Source: Kosmotogaceae bacterium
GTDB lineage: Bacteria > Thermotogota > Thermotogae > Petrotogales > Kosmotogaceae
Assembly (NCBI GenBank): GCA_003444085.1
Contig: DLVL01000011.1
Location: 26,986-44,725, forward strand
Direction of reading: 5' to 3'
Length of the DNA stretch: 17,740 bases
Positions 8,587 to 14,712 of the stretch are shown in pieces (the first letter of the stretch is position 1; each line of letters begins with the position of its first letter). The translations under genes were made by a program, and so were the position numbers. The notes below the pieces were generated by a model. The model was not told the DNA's origin and made no database searches. It saw only the letters and a list, made by a program, of their open reading frames with translations.

Positions 8587-8705
8587 GATGGTGTTGACTC
8601 AGGTTAGTATTTCTTGGATCGAAGAAAGACAATCACAGTACAATGAATCCGTTCAGACGTGAATAGAGACAGATATCTCCGTTTTTCTCCTTTATGGTTC
8701 GTAAG

Positions 8706-10103
8706 TTAGATTGGATATACGGCAAGGTCTTCTGAATGCTTCTCTGCAAGAGAGAAATCAACTCCAAGAGACGACCTGTATTTTCTGAGAAGGAAACTCT
8801 TTCCAACCTCGCCCAGTAACAGATATGTCAGCAAGTCTTCATCTGTTTTTGCCAGAAGTCCTATCTGTTCTCTTGAAGACTCGACTTCCGCAGGAATAAG
8901 ATCTGCCGCTCTACATTCCAGAGGTGTTTCATCTCCAAGGATTCTGTCGCGGAGATACTGGGAGATTCCGGCAGGTGGGCGGCCATAATAGCCCTTGACA
9001 TAGCGTTCGACTTCTTTTGTCACCAGTTTGTAGCGTTCTCCACTTATCGTATTGAGGACAGCCTGAACCCCCACAATCTGAGATGTCGGAGTAACGAGTG
9101 GAGGATAACCAAGGTCCTCTCTTACACGCGGCACTTCCTCAAGCACTTGTGGAAGAAGGTGACTGACGCGTTGGTTCTTCAGCTGACTGAGAAGGTTTGA
9201 GAACATGCCTCCTGGAATCTGGTTCTCCAGTATCTCGGGCATAATGGTCTGGAGAACAGAATCGTTTCCTCTGTGGTTATCGCGTACCTTTGCGAAGTGG
9301 CGGTTGATGTGTCGAAGCAAACTGTAATCCGGGGGAGATGCCAATCCCAAATCGCTCAGTGCTGTCCACATAGCCTCAACGGCAGGTTGGGAAGTTCCAA
9401 GCGCCAGTGCACTCATTGCTGTGTCAAGAATATCAGCACCCGCTTCAGCTGCAGCCATATAAGACATATCAGCGAGACCTGTAGAGAAGTGAGAGTGTAT
9501 TTCGAGTGGGATATCATGATTCTCTTTGATAGCTTTCACGAGTTCCCTGGCAACTCCAGGAGTTAGAAGCCCCGCCATATCCTTAATGCAGATGGAATCT
9601 GCTCCCAGTTCCATGGCAGTGTCTGCAAGGTTCACAAAGTATTGAACGCTGTGTACAGGACTCACAGTATATGATAAAGCGATTTGAAGATGCATCTTCT
9701 CTTTCCTTACACAAGCTGCGGCTTTCTCGAGATTTCTGAAGTCGTTCAGTGCATCAAACATCCGAACAATATCCATCCCGTGCCGTGCAAGAGTCTTCAC
9801 AAAAAGCTCTACCACGTCATCTGCGTAGTTTCTGTATCCCAAAAGATTCTGACCTCGCAGAAGCATTTGTATCTTGGTATTCGTGAATTTCTCTCTGAGT
9901 TTATCCAGCCTGTCCCAGGGATCTTCATCAAGATAACGGACGGCCGCATCATAAGTAGCTCCTCCCCACATTTCCACTGCGTGGTAGCCGACAGTGTCAA
10001 CAAGGGAAGCAATTGAAACCAGTTCAGGAGTAGTTATTCGCGTTGCTAGTAAAGACTGGTGGGCATCTCTCATTGTTGTGTCCACAAACGATACCTGAGC
10101 CAC
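8706..10103 (-). CDS. oadA: Carboxyltransferase subunit (oxaloacetate decarboxylase alpha / pyruvate carboxylase B type, no biotin domain)
   Basis: Transfers a carboxyl group between oxaloacetate/pyruvate and a carboxybiotin carrier. It has the DRE-TIM/post-catalytic PYC-OadA architecture. Using the GTG start: DTTMRDAHQS (8-17) with the metal-binding Asp, LLRGQNLLGY (about 81-90), the probable carboxylated metal ligand K174 in CIKDMAG, metal ligands H203 and H205 in EIHSHFSTG, then a conserved carboxylase C-terminal domain with VTPTSQIVG and YYGRPPAG. It ends at 465 residues with no biotinyl AMKM motif, so biotin must sit on a separate protein, not in this window. I chose GTG at 10103 because GGAAGGAGG lies 7 bases before it and homologues begin at this point; a longer frame to 10157 would run through the promoter and the ribosome site. 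Whether it acts in a sodium-pumping decarboxylase or another carboxylase cannot be decided here. Confidence 0.88.
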   Translation of the reverse strand: MAQVSFVDTTMRDAHQSLLATRITTPELVSIASLVDTVGYHAVEMWGGATYDAAVRYLDEDPWDRLDKLREKFTNTKIQMLLRGQNLLGYRNYADDVVELFVKTLARHGMDIVRMFDALNDFRNLEKAAACVRKEKMHLQIALSYTVSPVHSVQYFVNLADTAMELGADSICIKDMAGLLTPGVARELVKAIKENHDIPLEIHSHFSTGLADMSYMAAAEAGADILDTAMSALALGTSQPAVEAMWTALSDLGLASPPDYSLLRHINRHFAKVRDNHRGNDSVLQTIMPEILENQIPGGMFSNLLSQLKNQRVSHLLPQVLEEVPRVREDLGYPPLVTPTSQIVGVQAVLNTISGERYKLVTKEVERYVKGYYGRPPAGISQYLRDRILGDETPLECRAADLIPAEVESSREQIGLLAKTDEDLLTYLLLGEVGKSFLLRKYRSSLGVDFSLAEKHSEDLAVYPI

Positions 10104-10155
10104 TAACAGGCCTCCTTCCTGTAGTACAATTATACAGAGATGAAGGAGGGTTTTC
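10104..10155. promoter_or_regulatory. Divergent intergenic region oadA / mnmG
   Basis: Only 52 bases separate the two start codons and they hold both ribosome sites (GGAAGGAGG for the - strand gene, AAGGAGGG for mnmG). On the + strand the best -10 is TACAAT at 10125-10130, which would start transcription near 10137, but its -35 is poor. Polymerases for the two genes must compete for the same DNA, so the two transcripts may be inversely linked. The + strand promoter is weakly supported. Confidence 0.35.
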
Positions 10156-10157
10156 AT
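10129..10157 (-). promoter_or_regulatory. Promoter of the carboxyltransferase gene
   Basis: On the - strand ATGAAA (10157-10152, four of six -35 matches) is followed after exactly 17 bases by a perfect TATAAT (10134-10129). Transcription would start near 10122, about 20 bases before the GTG start. The -35 box overlaps the first codon of mnmG on the other strand. The -10 sits in a near-palindrome GTATAATTGTAC. Confidence 0.6.
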
Positions 10158-12066
10158 GCCTGTCGATCCGAAAGACTATACATATGATGTGATCATTATT
10201 GGAGCAGGTCACGCAGGTGTTGAGGCAGCGCTCATTGCAGCGAAAATGGGCCAGCGGGTTCTCGTGATGGCGATAAATCTTGATAGTGTTGCCTGGACTC
10301 CTTGCAACCCTGCGATCGGTGGTCCCGCCAAGGGCGTTGTTGTGAGAGAGATCGACGCTCTGGGTGGATTCATGGCAAGAGCTGCTGACCAGGCGGCGAT
10401 AAATCTGAGAATGCTCAATACAAGCAAAGGCGCTGCTGTGCGCGCTTTAAGGGCTCAGATAGACAAGTATGATTACAGCAGAATCGTGAAAAGAGCTCTC
10501 GAGCAGCAGCCCGGCCTGAAGATAGTGAACGAAATAGCTGTGCGAATCCTCACTGAATCAGGTTGTGCCACGGGAGTGCTCACGCATTTTGGGGTCGAGT
10601 ACAGGAGCAAAGCTGTGGTTATTGCTTCTGGAACCTTTCTTGGAGGGCAAATATTCATTGGTCAGAAGTCTTTCAAGGCAGGACGAATGGGCGAGTTTCC
10701 GGCCGAAGAACTCAGCGTATCACTCAAAGAACTGGGGTTCAAAATGGGCCGCTTCAAGACAGGTACCCCTGCGCGTATATCGGCAAAGACAATCGACTTC
10801 TCAGAGATGGAAAGACAGGGGACTTCCCGGGAACCCCTGGCATTCTCTTATTCGAGTGCACCGAGAGTGATTCCCGATGAATTCCCTTGCTGGTTAACAA
10901 AGACAAATGCTTCAACACATTCGATAATCAGAAGAGACCTGAAGTACTCCCCTCTGTATGGAGAGACAAAGCTAATACACGCAGTGGGTCCCAGATACTG
11001 TCCTTCAATAGAAGATAAAGTCATGAAGTTCCCTTCAAAGCAAAGTCACCAGCTCTTCATTGAACCTGAAGGCAGAGAAACTGACGAGTATTACGTGAAC
11101 GGTCTTTCCACGAGCCTTCCTCAACAAACACAGAACGAGTTAATGCATACAATAGATGGTCTGCGTAAAGCCGAGATTATCAGGCCCGCGTACGCAGTTG
11201 AATACGACTATGTGCTACCCCAGCAACTCCTTCCAACGCTGGAATCCAAGTTGGTCGAAAACCTCTACTTTGCAGGGCAGGTGAACGGCACAAGCGGTTA
11301 CGAGGAAGCCGCCGCGCAGGGGCTTGTCGCAGGCATAAATGCTTCTGCGAAGCTGACTGGTAGAACGCAACTCATACTCAAACGTTCAGAGGCGTACATA
11401 GGGGTTCTGATTGACGACCTCGTGACCCGAGGTGTTGATGAGCCATACAGGCTGCTTACTTCAAGAGCGGAGTATCGCTTGCTTATCAGGCACGACAATG
11501 CCCATCTCAGGCTTTCTCATTATGGTTACGAATATGGTTTGGTAAACAAAGAGTTCTACGAGAGAGTTGAAAATGCCAGGAGCCAGGTTGATGAGAACAT
11601 TGAAAGGTTGAACGGAGTAGTGCTGAAGCCGTCTTCAGCATTAAACAATGTTCTGGTTTCCAGGGGAACCACTCCAATCTATCAGAGCGTGAGATTCGCA
11701 CAGCTGCTTAAGAGGCCAGAGATCGAGTACAGAGATCTTGAAACCTTCGATCCTCAACCCATGAGGAACTCAGAGATTCGAGAACAGGTTGAGACGTTGC
11801 TCAAGTACGAGGGCTATCTTGGAAGACTCGAAGATGAAGTGAAAAGGTTCAACCAGATGGAAGATGAAAGAATCCCTGAGGGGACTGACTTCAGAAAAGT
11901 ACCCAATCTCTCGAATGAGGCAATCGATAAATTGACCAGCGCGAAACCTGCTTCTCTGGGTCAGGCAATGCGAATACCGGGAATCACTCCTGCAGACTTA
12001 ATGAATCTTTCAGTGTACATAAGGAGCCAGCGGCGAACAGGTGTTGGAACAAAACGAGAAAAGTGA
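10156..12066 (+). CDS. mnmG: tRNA uridine-34 5-carboxymethylaminomethyl modification enzyme MnmG (GidA)
   Basis: A 636-residue FAD and folate-dependent enzyme that with MnmE installs the (carboxymethyl)aminomethyl group on wobble uridine of several tRNAs. Visible: the FAD motif GAGHAGVEAA (16-25), WTPCNPAIGGPAKG (47-60) with the conserved Cys 50, EIDALGGFMARAADQA (65-80), MLNTSKGAAVRALRAQ (86-101), GRFKTGTPARI (198-208), the second conserved Cys at 282 in GPRYCPSIEDKV, YAVEYDYV, and GTSGYEEAAAQGL. The C-terminal helical domain continues to LSVYIRSQRR. Length matches the family (about 620-640). The ATG has AAGGAGGG 5 bases upstream. It appears monocistronic, because a strong terminator begins inside its last codons. 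No mnmE or rsmG lies next to it, unlike in many bacteria. Confidence 0.97.
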   Translation: MPVDPKDYTYDVIIIGAGHAGVEAALIAAKMGQRVLVMAINLDSVAWTPCNPAIGGPAKGVVVREIDALGGFMARAADQAAINLRMLNTSKGAAVRALRAQIDKYDYSRIVKRALEQQPGLKIVNEIAVRILTESGCATGVLTHFGVEYRSKAVVIASGTFLGGQIFIGQKSFKAGRMGEFPAEELSVSLKELGFKMGRFKTGTPARISAKTIDFSEMERQGTSREPLAFSYSSAPRVIPDEFPCWLTKTNASTHSIIRRDLKYSPLYGETKLIHAVGPRYCPSIEDKVMKFPSKQSHQLFIEPEGRETDEYYVNGLSTSLPQQTQNELMHTIDGLRKAEIIRPAYAVEYDYVLPQQLLPTLESKLVENLYFAGQVNGTSGYEEAAAQGLVAGINASAKLTGRTQLILKRSEAYIGVLIDDLVTRGVDEPYRLLTSRAEYRLLIRHDNAHLRLSHYGYEYGLVNKEFYERVENARSQVDENIERLNGVVLKPSSALNNVLVSRGTTPIYQSVRFAQLLKRPEIEYRDLETFDPQPMRNSEIREQVETLLKYEGYLGRLEDEVKRFNQMEDERIPEGTDFRKVPNLSNEAIDKLTSAKPASLGQAMRIPGITPADLMNLSVYIRSQRRTGVGTKREK

Positions 12067-12090
12067 GGGCCTCTAATGGCCCTCACTTTT
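12059..12090. terminator. Bidirectional terminator between mnmG and a small convergent gene
   Basis: A perfect 13-bp inverted repeat: AAAAGTGAGGGCC, a six-base loop TCTAAT, then GGCCCTCACTTTT. It has an A tract before and a T tract after on both strands, so it can terminate in either direction. The TGA stop of mnmG (12064-12066) lies in the left arm and the TGA of the small - strand gene (12085-12083) lies in the right arm. Confidence 0.9.
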
Positions 12091-12256
12091 CCAGTAGAAC
12101 TCTCAGAAGTTTCTCCATTTCGTCTTGACCTAGATTCTTGCCGTCCCTCAAAAGTTTAAAAGCTGCTCTTATTACAAGAATTCGGGGATACTTGCACATT
12201 AGATTTCTGACCGGGTCACTGTAGGTTTGAGAGTTCAGGGTGTGCTGTCCGTTCAT
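12083..12256 (-). CDS. Small conserved-looking hypothetical protein (57 aa)
   Basis: A short gene read directly from the - strand: it begins MNGQHTLNSQTYSDPV and ends EMEKLLRVLLEK, 57 residues, no membrane segment or signal peptide. The second half (about 24-57, from PRILVIRAAF) looks amphipathic helical, with basic and acidic residues alternating; residue 21 is Cys. I do not recognise a family. Support for it being real: ATG at 12256 with GGAG 8 bases upstream, a stop placed inside the bidirectional terminator exactly like the stop of mnmG, and a plausible divergent -10 upstream. It fills the space between mnmG and the tRNA almost entirely. Function is unknown; small DNA- or RNA-associated proteins are one possibility but nothing visible proves it. 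Confidence 0.65.
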   Translation of the reverse strand: MNGQHTLNSQTYSDPVRNLMCKYPRILVIRAAFKLLRDGKNLGQDEMEKLLRVLLEK

Positions 12257-12276
12257 CTAACCATCTCCAAAACCCC

Positions 12277-12305
12277 TTGACACAGAATAAGAGGAGTATT
12301 ATAAT
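12277..12305 (+). promoter_or_regulatory. Consensus sigma-70-type promoter of the tRNA gene
   Basis: TTGACA (12277-12282), a 17-base spacer and TATAAT (12300-12305) match the housekeeping consensus at all twelve positions. The -10 ends 11 bases before the first tRNA base, so the primary transcript would begin about 4-5 bases upstream of the mature 5' end. Confidence 0.9.
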
Positions 12306-12316
12306 CAGCAAAGTTG

Positions 12317-12394
12317 GGGCTCGTAGCTCAGTTTGGTAAGAGCTTCCGGCTCATAACCGGGAGGTCGGTGGTTCGAATCCACCCGAGCCCACCA
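12317..12394 (+). tRNA. tRNA with CAU anticodon (elongator tRNA-Met, or tRNA-Ile2)
   Basis: A full cloverleaf: acceptor GGGCTCG pairs with CGAGCCC, D-arm GCTC/GAGC, anticodon loop CTCATAA with anticodon CAT, T-arm GGTGG-TTCGAAT-CCACC, discriminator A and an encoded CCA at 12392-12394. The acceptor begins with a normal G-C pair and the anticodon stem lacks the three G-C run of initiators, so it is not tRNA-fMet. Elongator Met is most likely; an Ile tRNA whose C34 is converted to lysidine by TilS has the same DNA anticodon and cannot be excluded by eye. Confidence 0.93.
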
Positions 12395-12395
12395 G

Positions 12396-12416
12396 GCGGC
12401 TCAAAGCCGCTTTTTT
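12396..12416 (+). terminator. Rho-independent terminator of the tRNA gene
   Basis: A 6-bp stem GCGGCT/AGCCGC with a CAA loop followed by six T residues, beginning just two bases after the tRNA CCA end. This makes the tRNA a stand-alone transcript and means the downstream transporter needs its own promoter. Confidence 0.9.
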
Positions 12417-12483
12417 GCATGCTCACGAGAATTTTACCATAATAGACAGAATACGTCAAGATACTATCCGGGGTGAAACAGTT

Positions 12484-13218
12484 GTGTTACAATGTTTTGT
12501 AACGAATGAGTCTCTCTGGTTTGTGTTTCTTCTGTGCAGTCTGTTCATATCTCTATTCCTGTTCAGAATCTTCGGTAGACAGGGGCTTTACATTGTCATA
12601 GTTTCTGGTGTTGTCCTGGCGAACATCCAGGTAATAAAGCTTGTTGACATTTTCGGATTCACGGCTACGCTCGGAAACATTCTATATGGATCGGTCTTTT
12701 TCGCTACAGATGTTCTTAATGAAATTTACGGAAAGAAAGAAGCCAGGAAGGGAGTCATGCTTGGCTTTGCCGCAATGGTTACTGCCGTTGTATACATGCA
12801 GTTTGCCCTGGTAATCAAACCATCTCCTTTGGAAGAAGCTCAGCGTGTACACGACTCACTATCAATGATCTTCTCTGTTCTTCCACGAATAGTGTTCGCC
12901 AGTATAATCGCTTACCTGTTCTCTCAGCTTCACGATGTTTGGGCTTATCAGTTCTGGCGAAAGCTCACTTCAGGCAAATACCTCTGGTTGCGTAACAATG
13001 CATCGACATTTGTGAGTCAATTTATCGATTCAATCATTTTCACATTCGTCGCCTTTTGGGGCGTATACGAGTTCAGCATCTGGATTCAGATAGTACTCAC
13101 CACGTATGTCTTCAAATGGATCGTTGCTGCTGTCGACACGCCGTTTCTTTATGCAGCAAGAAGCATGGCCAGGTCGTCCAGAAGCAGTGATGCAGCGAAT
13201 GGTAAAAAGAAGGTTTGA
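12484..13218 (+). CDS. Queuosine precursor transporter (YhhQ/COG1738 family)
   Basis: A 244-residue integral membrane protein of the queuosine-precursor ECF-independent transporter family, which imports preQ0/preQ1-type bases or queuine for tRNA modification. Family hallmarks are all present: TDVLNEIYGKKEARKG (cytosolic loop after helix 3), RNNASTFVSQFIDSIIF, and the last helix YVFKWIVAAVDTPFLYAAR. About six hydrophobic segments can be seen, starting with SLWFVFLLCSLFISLFLF. The frame is open back to a TTG at 12415, but that would start within the tRNA terminator. I prefer the GTG at 12484, which has GGGGTG 8 bases upstream and gives a length close to the usual 220-240. A weak promoter (TTGCAT, 17 bases, CATAAT at 12440-12445) may drive it. 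No preQ1 riboswitch was recognisable in the short leader. No queuosine synthesis gene is adjacent. Confidence 0.88.
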   Translation: MLQCFVTNESLWFVFLLCSLFISLFLFRIFGRQGLYIVIVSGVVLANIQVIKLVDIFGFTATLGNILYGSVFFATDVLNEIYGKKEARKGVMLGFAAMVTAVVYMQFALVIKPSPLEEAQRVHDSLSMIFSVLPRIVFASIIAYLFSQLHDVWAYQFWRKLTSGKYLWLRNNASTFVSQFIDSIIFTFVAFWGVYEFSIWIQIVLTTYVFKWIVAAVDTPFLYAARSMARSSRSSDAANGKKKV

Positions 13219-13525
13219 AGGGCAGGTGGAGGGCCACAAAACCGGGGTAGAGGGTATGGTAAAGATCAAGAGACAACTTGCGAAAACTCCTTCGTGCGAG
13301 AACTCCAACTCCTGACGTACCGTAAGTCCTGGACCCGGAACTCTAAACTCTGGACTGGGATCCTCTTTTTGAGTCCCCGACCCTGGACCCGTTTCTGGCT
13401 GGTGCGGTTGAGTAGGTGCGGGTATTGTAAGAACAAGGGTATAGGGTTAAGTGCAGGTAGAGGGTCTAGCAGGAGCGTAAAAAATGAGAGTGCCGATGTG
13501 CGAGAATTCCGACAGCTTGCGACGC
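13218..13525. repeat. Decayed direct repeats in the 3' flank of the transporter gene
   Basis: Several short stretches occur twice about 200-240 bases apart: AAGGGCAGGTGGAGGG (13218-13233) and AAGTGCAGGTAGAGGG (13449-13464), 14 of 16 identical; GGTAGAGGGT (13246-13255 and 13456-13465), identical; GACAACTTGCGA (13272-13283) and GACAGCTTGCGA (13511-13522), 11 of 12; GTGCGAGAACTCCAAC (13294-13309) and GTGCGAGAATTCCGAC (13498-13513), 14 of 16. Order is partly changed between copies. This looks like an old duplication or remains of a dispersed intergenic repeat rather than a gene. Weak frames cross it on both strands but have no recognisable protein features. Confidence 0.55.
13328..13362. repeat. 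Degenerate 7-bp tandem repeat
   Basis: Five adjacent heptamers read CCTGGAC, CCGGAAC, TCTAAAC, TCTGGAC, TGGGATC, a loose YCTGGAC pattern; a further CCTGGAC is at 13382-13388. The tract lies between the two halves of the decayed direct repeat. I believe similar degenerate heptamer tracts occur in intergenic DNA of related genomes, but that is a recollection and not checked. Confidence 0.55.
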
Positions 13526-13764
13526 GCGATGAAAACAACTGATAGAAGAGATACGACGCACAAGAATAAAGAACCCCGAAAATAGACTGAGTTCAGCAGC
13601 TTCAATGTAAAGCAATTTGGCTGTTTCATACGACGTAACTATTGTGTTGCGTCTTGACACTGCAGGTACCAAGCTGTCAGCCAGCCGTCATTGTGTTTGT
13701 ACAGTCATGATCAAAGCTCTATGTTTGGCCAGGCTGACAATCTACCAAGCCTGCTCCTCCGTCG
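13526..13764. other. Intergenic stretch without a recognisable gene
   Basis: Between the repeat tract and the end of the - strand operon no supportable gene is visible. An 8-base inverted repeat TGTCAGCC (13675-13682) and GGCTGACA (13732-13739) encloses 49 bases, and a CAGGCT/AGCCTG hairpin lies at 13730-13752, but neither is followed by a T run, so no clear terminator for either converging transcript was found. Confidence 0.5.
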
Positions 13765-14712
13765 CTACCTTACTGATCTCAGGAAGCTCCGAATGTGGTT
13801 GAGGAAGACAGGTTGATTCTCGTACATCGGGTATCTTCCACAGTTTTCCATGATAAGAAGCACGCTGTTCCTAAGCGTTATGTTCATTTCGTTGGCCCCT
13901 TCAACAGACGAATCGGAGGCGCGATCACCCTGGATGAGCAAAACCGGTGTTCGTATCGTTTCCAGCCCTTCTGGAACGTAATCTTTGTTCATACGGTAAT
14001 AATCGAAGGTTATTTCCGGTGATACCCAATACGACAGTGAGTATTCCATAAGAAACCTCTCTGCATCAAATGCGTCAGTGTTGAAGTATGCTCGCATTGC
14101 AGATGACTTCTCCAGCAGGTAAGTATTGTAGATATGTTTCAAAACCAACTCAGAGAGGCTTCTTTTTGACAGAAGCCATTCGGGCAATGGCGGGGTATCT
14201 AAAGTCATTGGCGTGTTAACTGCAACAACAGATCTTATTGATCCCGGGTATTCTTGAGCCAGCTTGAGTGCAATTAATCCGCCTGCGCCATGACCCAGAA
14301 GGTCTATCTGGCTGGTGGTAAAGTGGTCAATCAGTTCCATTATCACATCTGCAATACCCGGTATTGAGAAATCGTAATGCGAGGAAAACTCTGAATAACC
14401 CAGCCCTGGAAGATCAACGATGAACACACGCTGGTCCTCAGAAAGCTTCTGGGCAATCTGAATGTGCGTTAGTCCGGAATCGGAGAAGTCGTGAAGTATC
14501 ACAAGGGGAGATCCTTCTCCAAAGCTTCTTACAAAAATCCGCAGACCATTGAGATTGTAGTGAGCACCGTCGAATGGAACGTTTCTTATATGTCGTGAAG
14601 CAATCAGCGCGCTCACCGCAGAGTTTGCACCCAGCAGTATCATTAGTGCCGCCAAAACGATGAAGAATGTTTTGAGCAGTATCTTAGCTACTGAATACAA
14701 TATGCCCACCAA
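13765..14712 (-). CDS. Membrane-anchored alpha/beta-hydrolase-fold protein lacking the usual catalytic Ser and His
   Basis: A 315-residue protein with one N-terminal membrane helix (about 11-36) followed by an alpha/beta-hydrolase domain outside or at the membrane: NGLRIFVRSFGEGSPLVILH (strands 1-3), VFIVDLPGLGYSE (97-109), and DLLGHGAGGLIALKLAQ (137-153), the nucleophile elbow. The elbow is normally G-x-S-x-G; here it reads G140-H-G142-A-G144, so the nucleophile is Gly. The usual catalytic His motif (GHxPxxE) reads C-G-R293-Y-P-M-Y-E, and the acid motif reads QGDRASDSS, with Ala at the usual Asp position. Fold is clear; hydrolase activity is doubtful. The TTG at 14712 (or the next GTG) overlaps the upstream amidohydrolase by 29 bases and lacks a strong ribosome site, suggesting coupled translation. 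It is the last gene of the operon. Substrate or ligand unknown. Confidence 0.82.
   Translation of the reverse strand: MVGILYSVAKILLKTFFIVLAALMILLGANSAVSALIASRHIRNVPFDGAHYNLNGLRIFVRSFGEGSPLVILHDFSDSGLTHIQIAQKLSEDQRVFIVDLPGLGYSEFSSHYDFSIPGIADVIMELIDHFTTSQIDLLGHGAGGLIALKLAQEYPGSIRSVVAVNTPMTLDTPPLPEWLLSKRSLSELVLKHIYNTYLLEKSSAMRAYFNTDAFDAERFLMEYSLSYWVSPEITFDYYRMNKDYVPEGLETIRTPVLLIQGDRASDSSVEGANEMNITLRNSVLLIMENCGRYPMYENQPVFLNHIRSFLRSVR

Noticed and set aside
10104..10157. Longer N-terminus (18 extra codons, ATG at 10157) for the carboxyltransferase gene
   Set aside because: It would place the start upstream of the promoter -10 and translate through the strong GGAAGGAGG site; the GTG at 10103 fits homologues and the ribosome site.
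12317..12394. Initiator tRNA-fMet
   Set aside because: The first acceptor pair is a normal G-C and the anticodon stem lacks the three G-C pair signature of initiators.
12415..12483. TTG at 12415 as the start of the queuosine-precursor transporter
   Set aside because: It lies in the T run of the tRNA terminator, the extra residues are not membrane-like or family-like, and GTG at 12484 has a ribosome site.
12427..12483. Possible preQ1 riboswitch in front of the queuosine-precursor transporter
   Set aside because: The leader is short and no H-type pseudoknot pattern or the usual conserved core was recognisable; a covariance-model search would be needed to claim it.
13218..13525. CRISPR array
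   Set aside because: Repeat copies are few, diverged and irregularly spaced, without uniform spacers or cas genes.
13266..13672. Several overlapping 60-90 codon frames on both strands in the repeat region
   Set aside because: They cross the decayed repeats, have unusual composition (many Arg, Ser, Trp), no convincing ribosome sites and disagree in frame; the DNA is better explained as non-coding repeats.
13675..13739. 8-bp inverted repeat TGTCAGCC/GGCTGACA as a mobile-element end or terminator
   Set aside because: The arms are short, 49 bases apart, with no T run, no flanking target duplication and no transposase nearby.
13617..13802. 61-codon + strand frame ending inside the hydrolase-like gene
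   Set aside because: No ribosome site, no motif, overlaps the 3' end of a supported gene.
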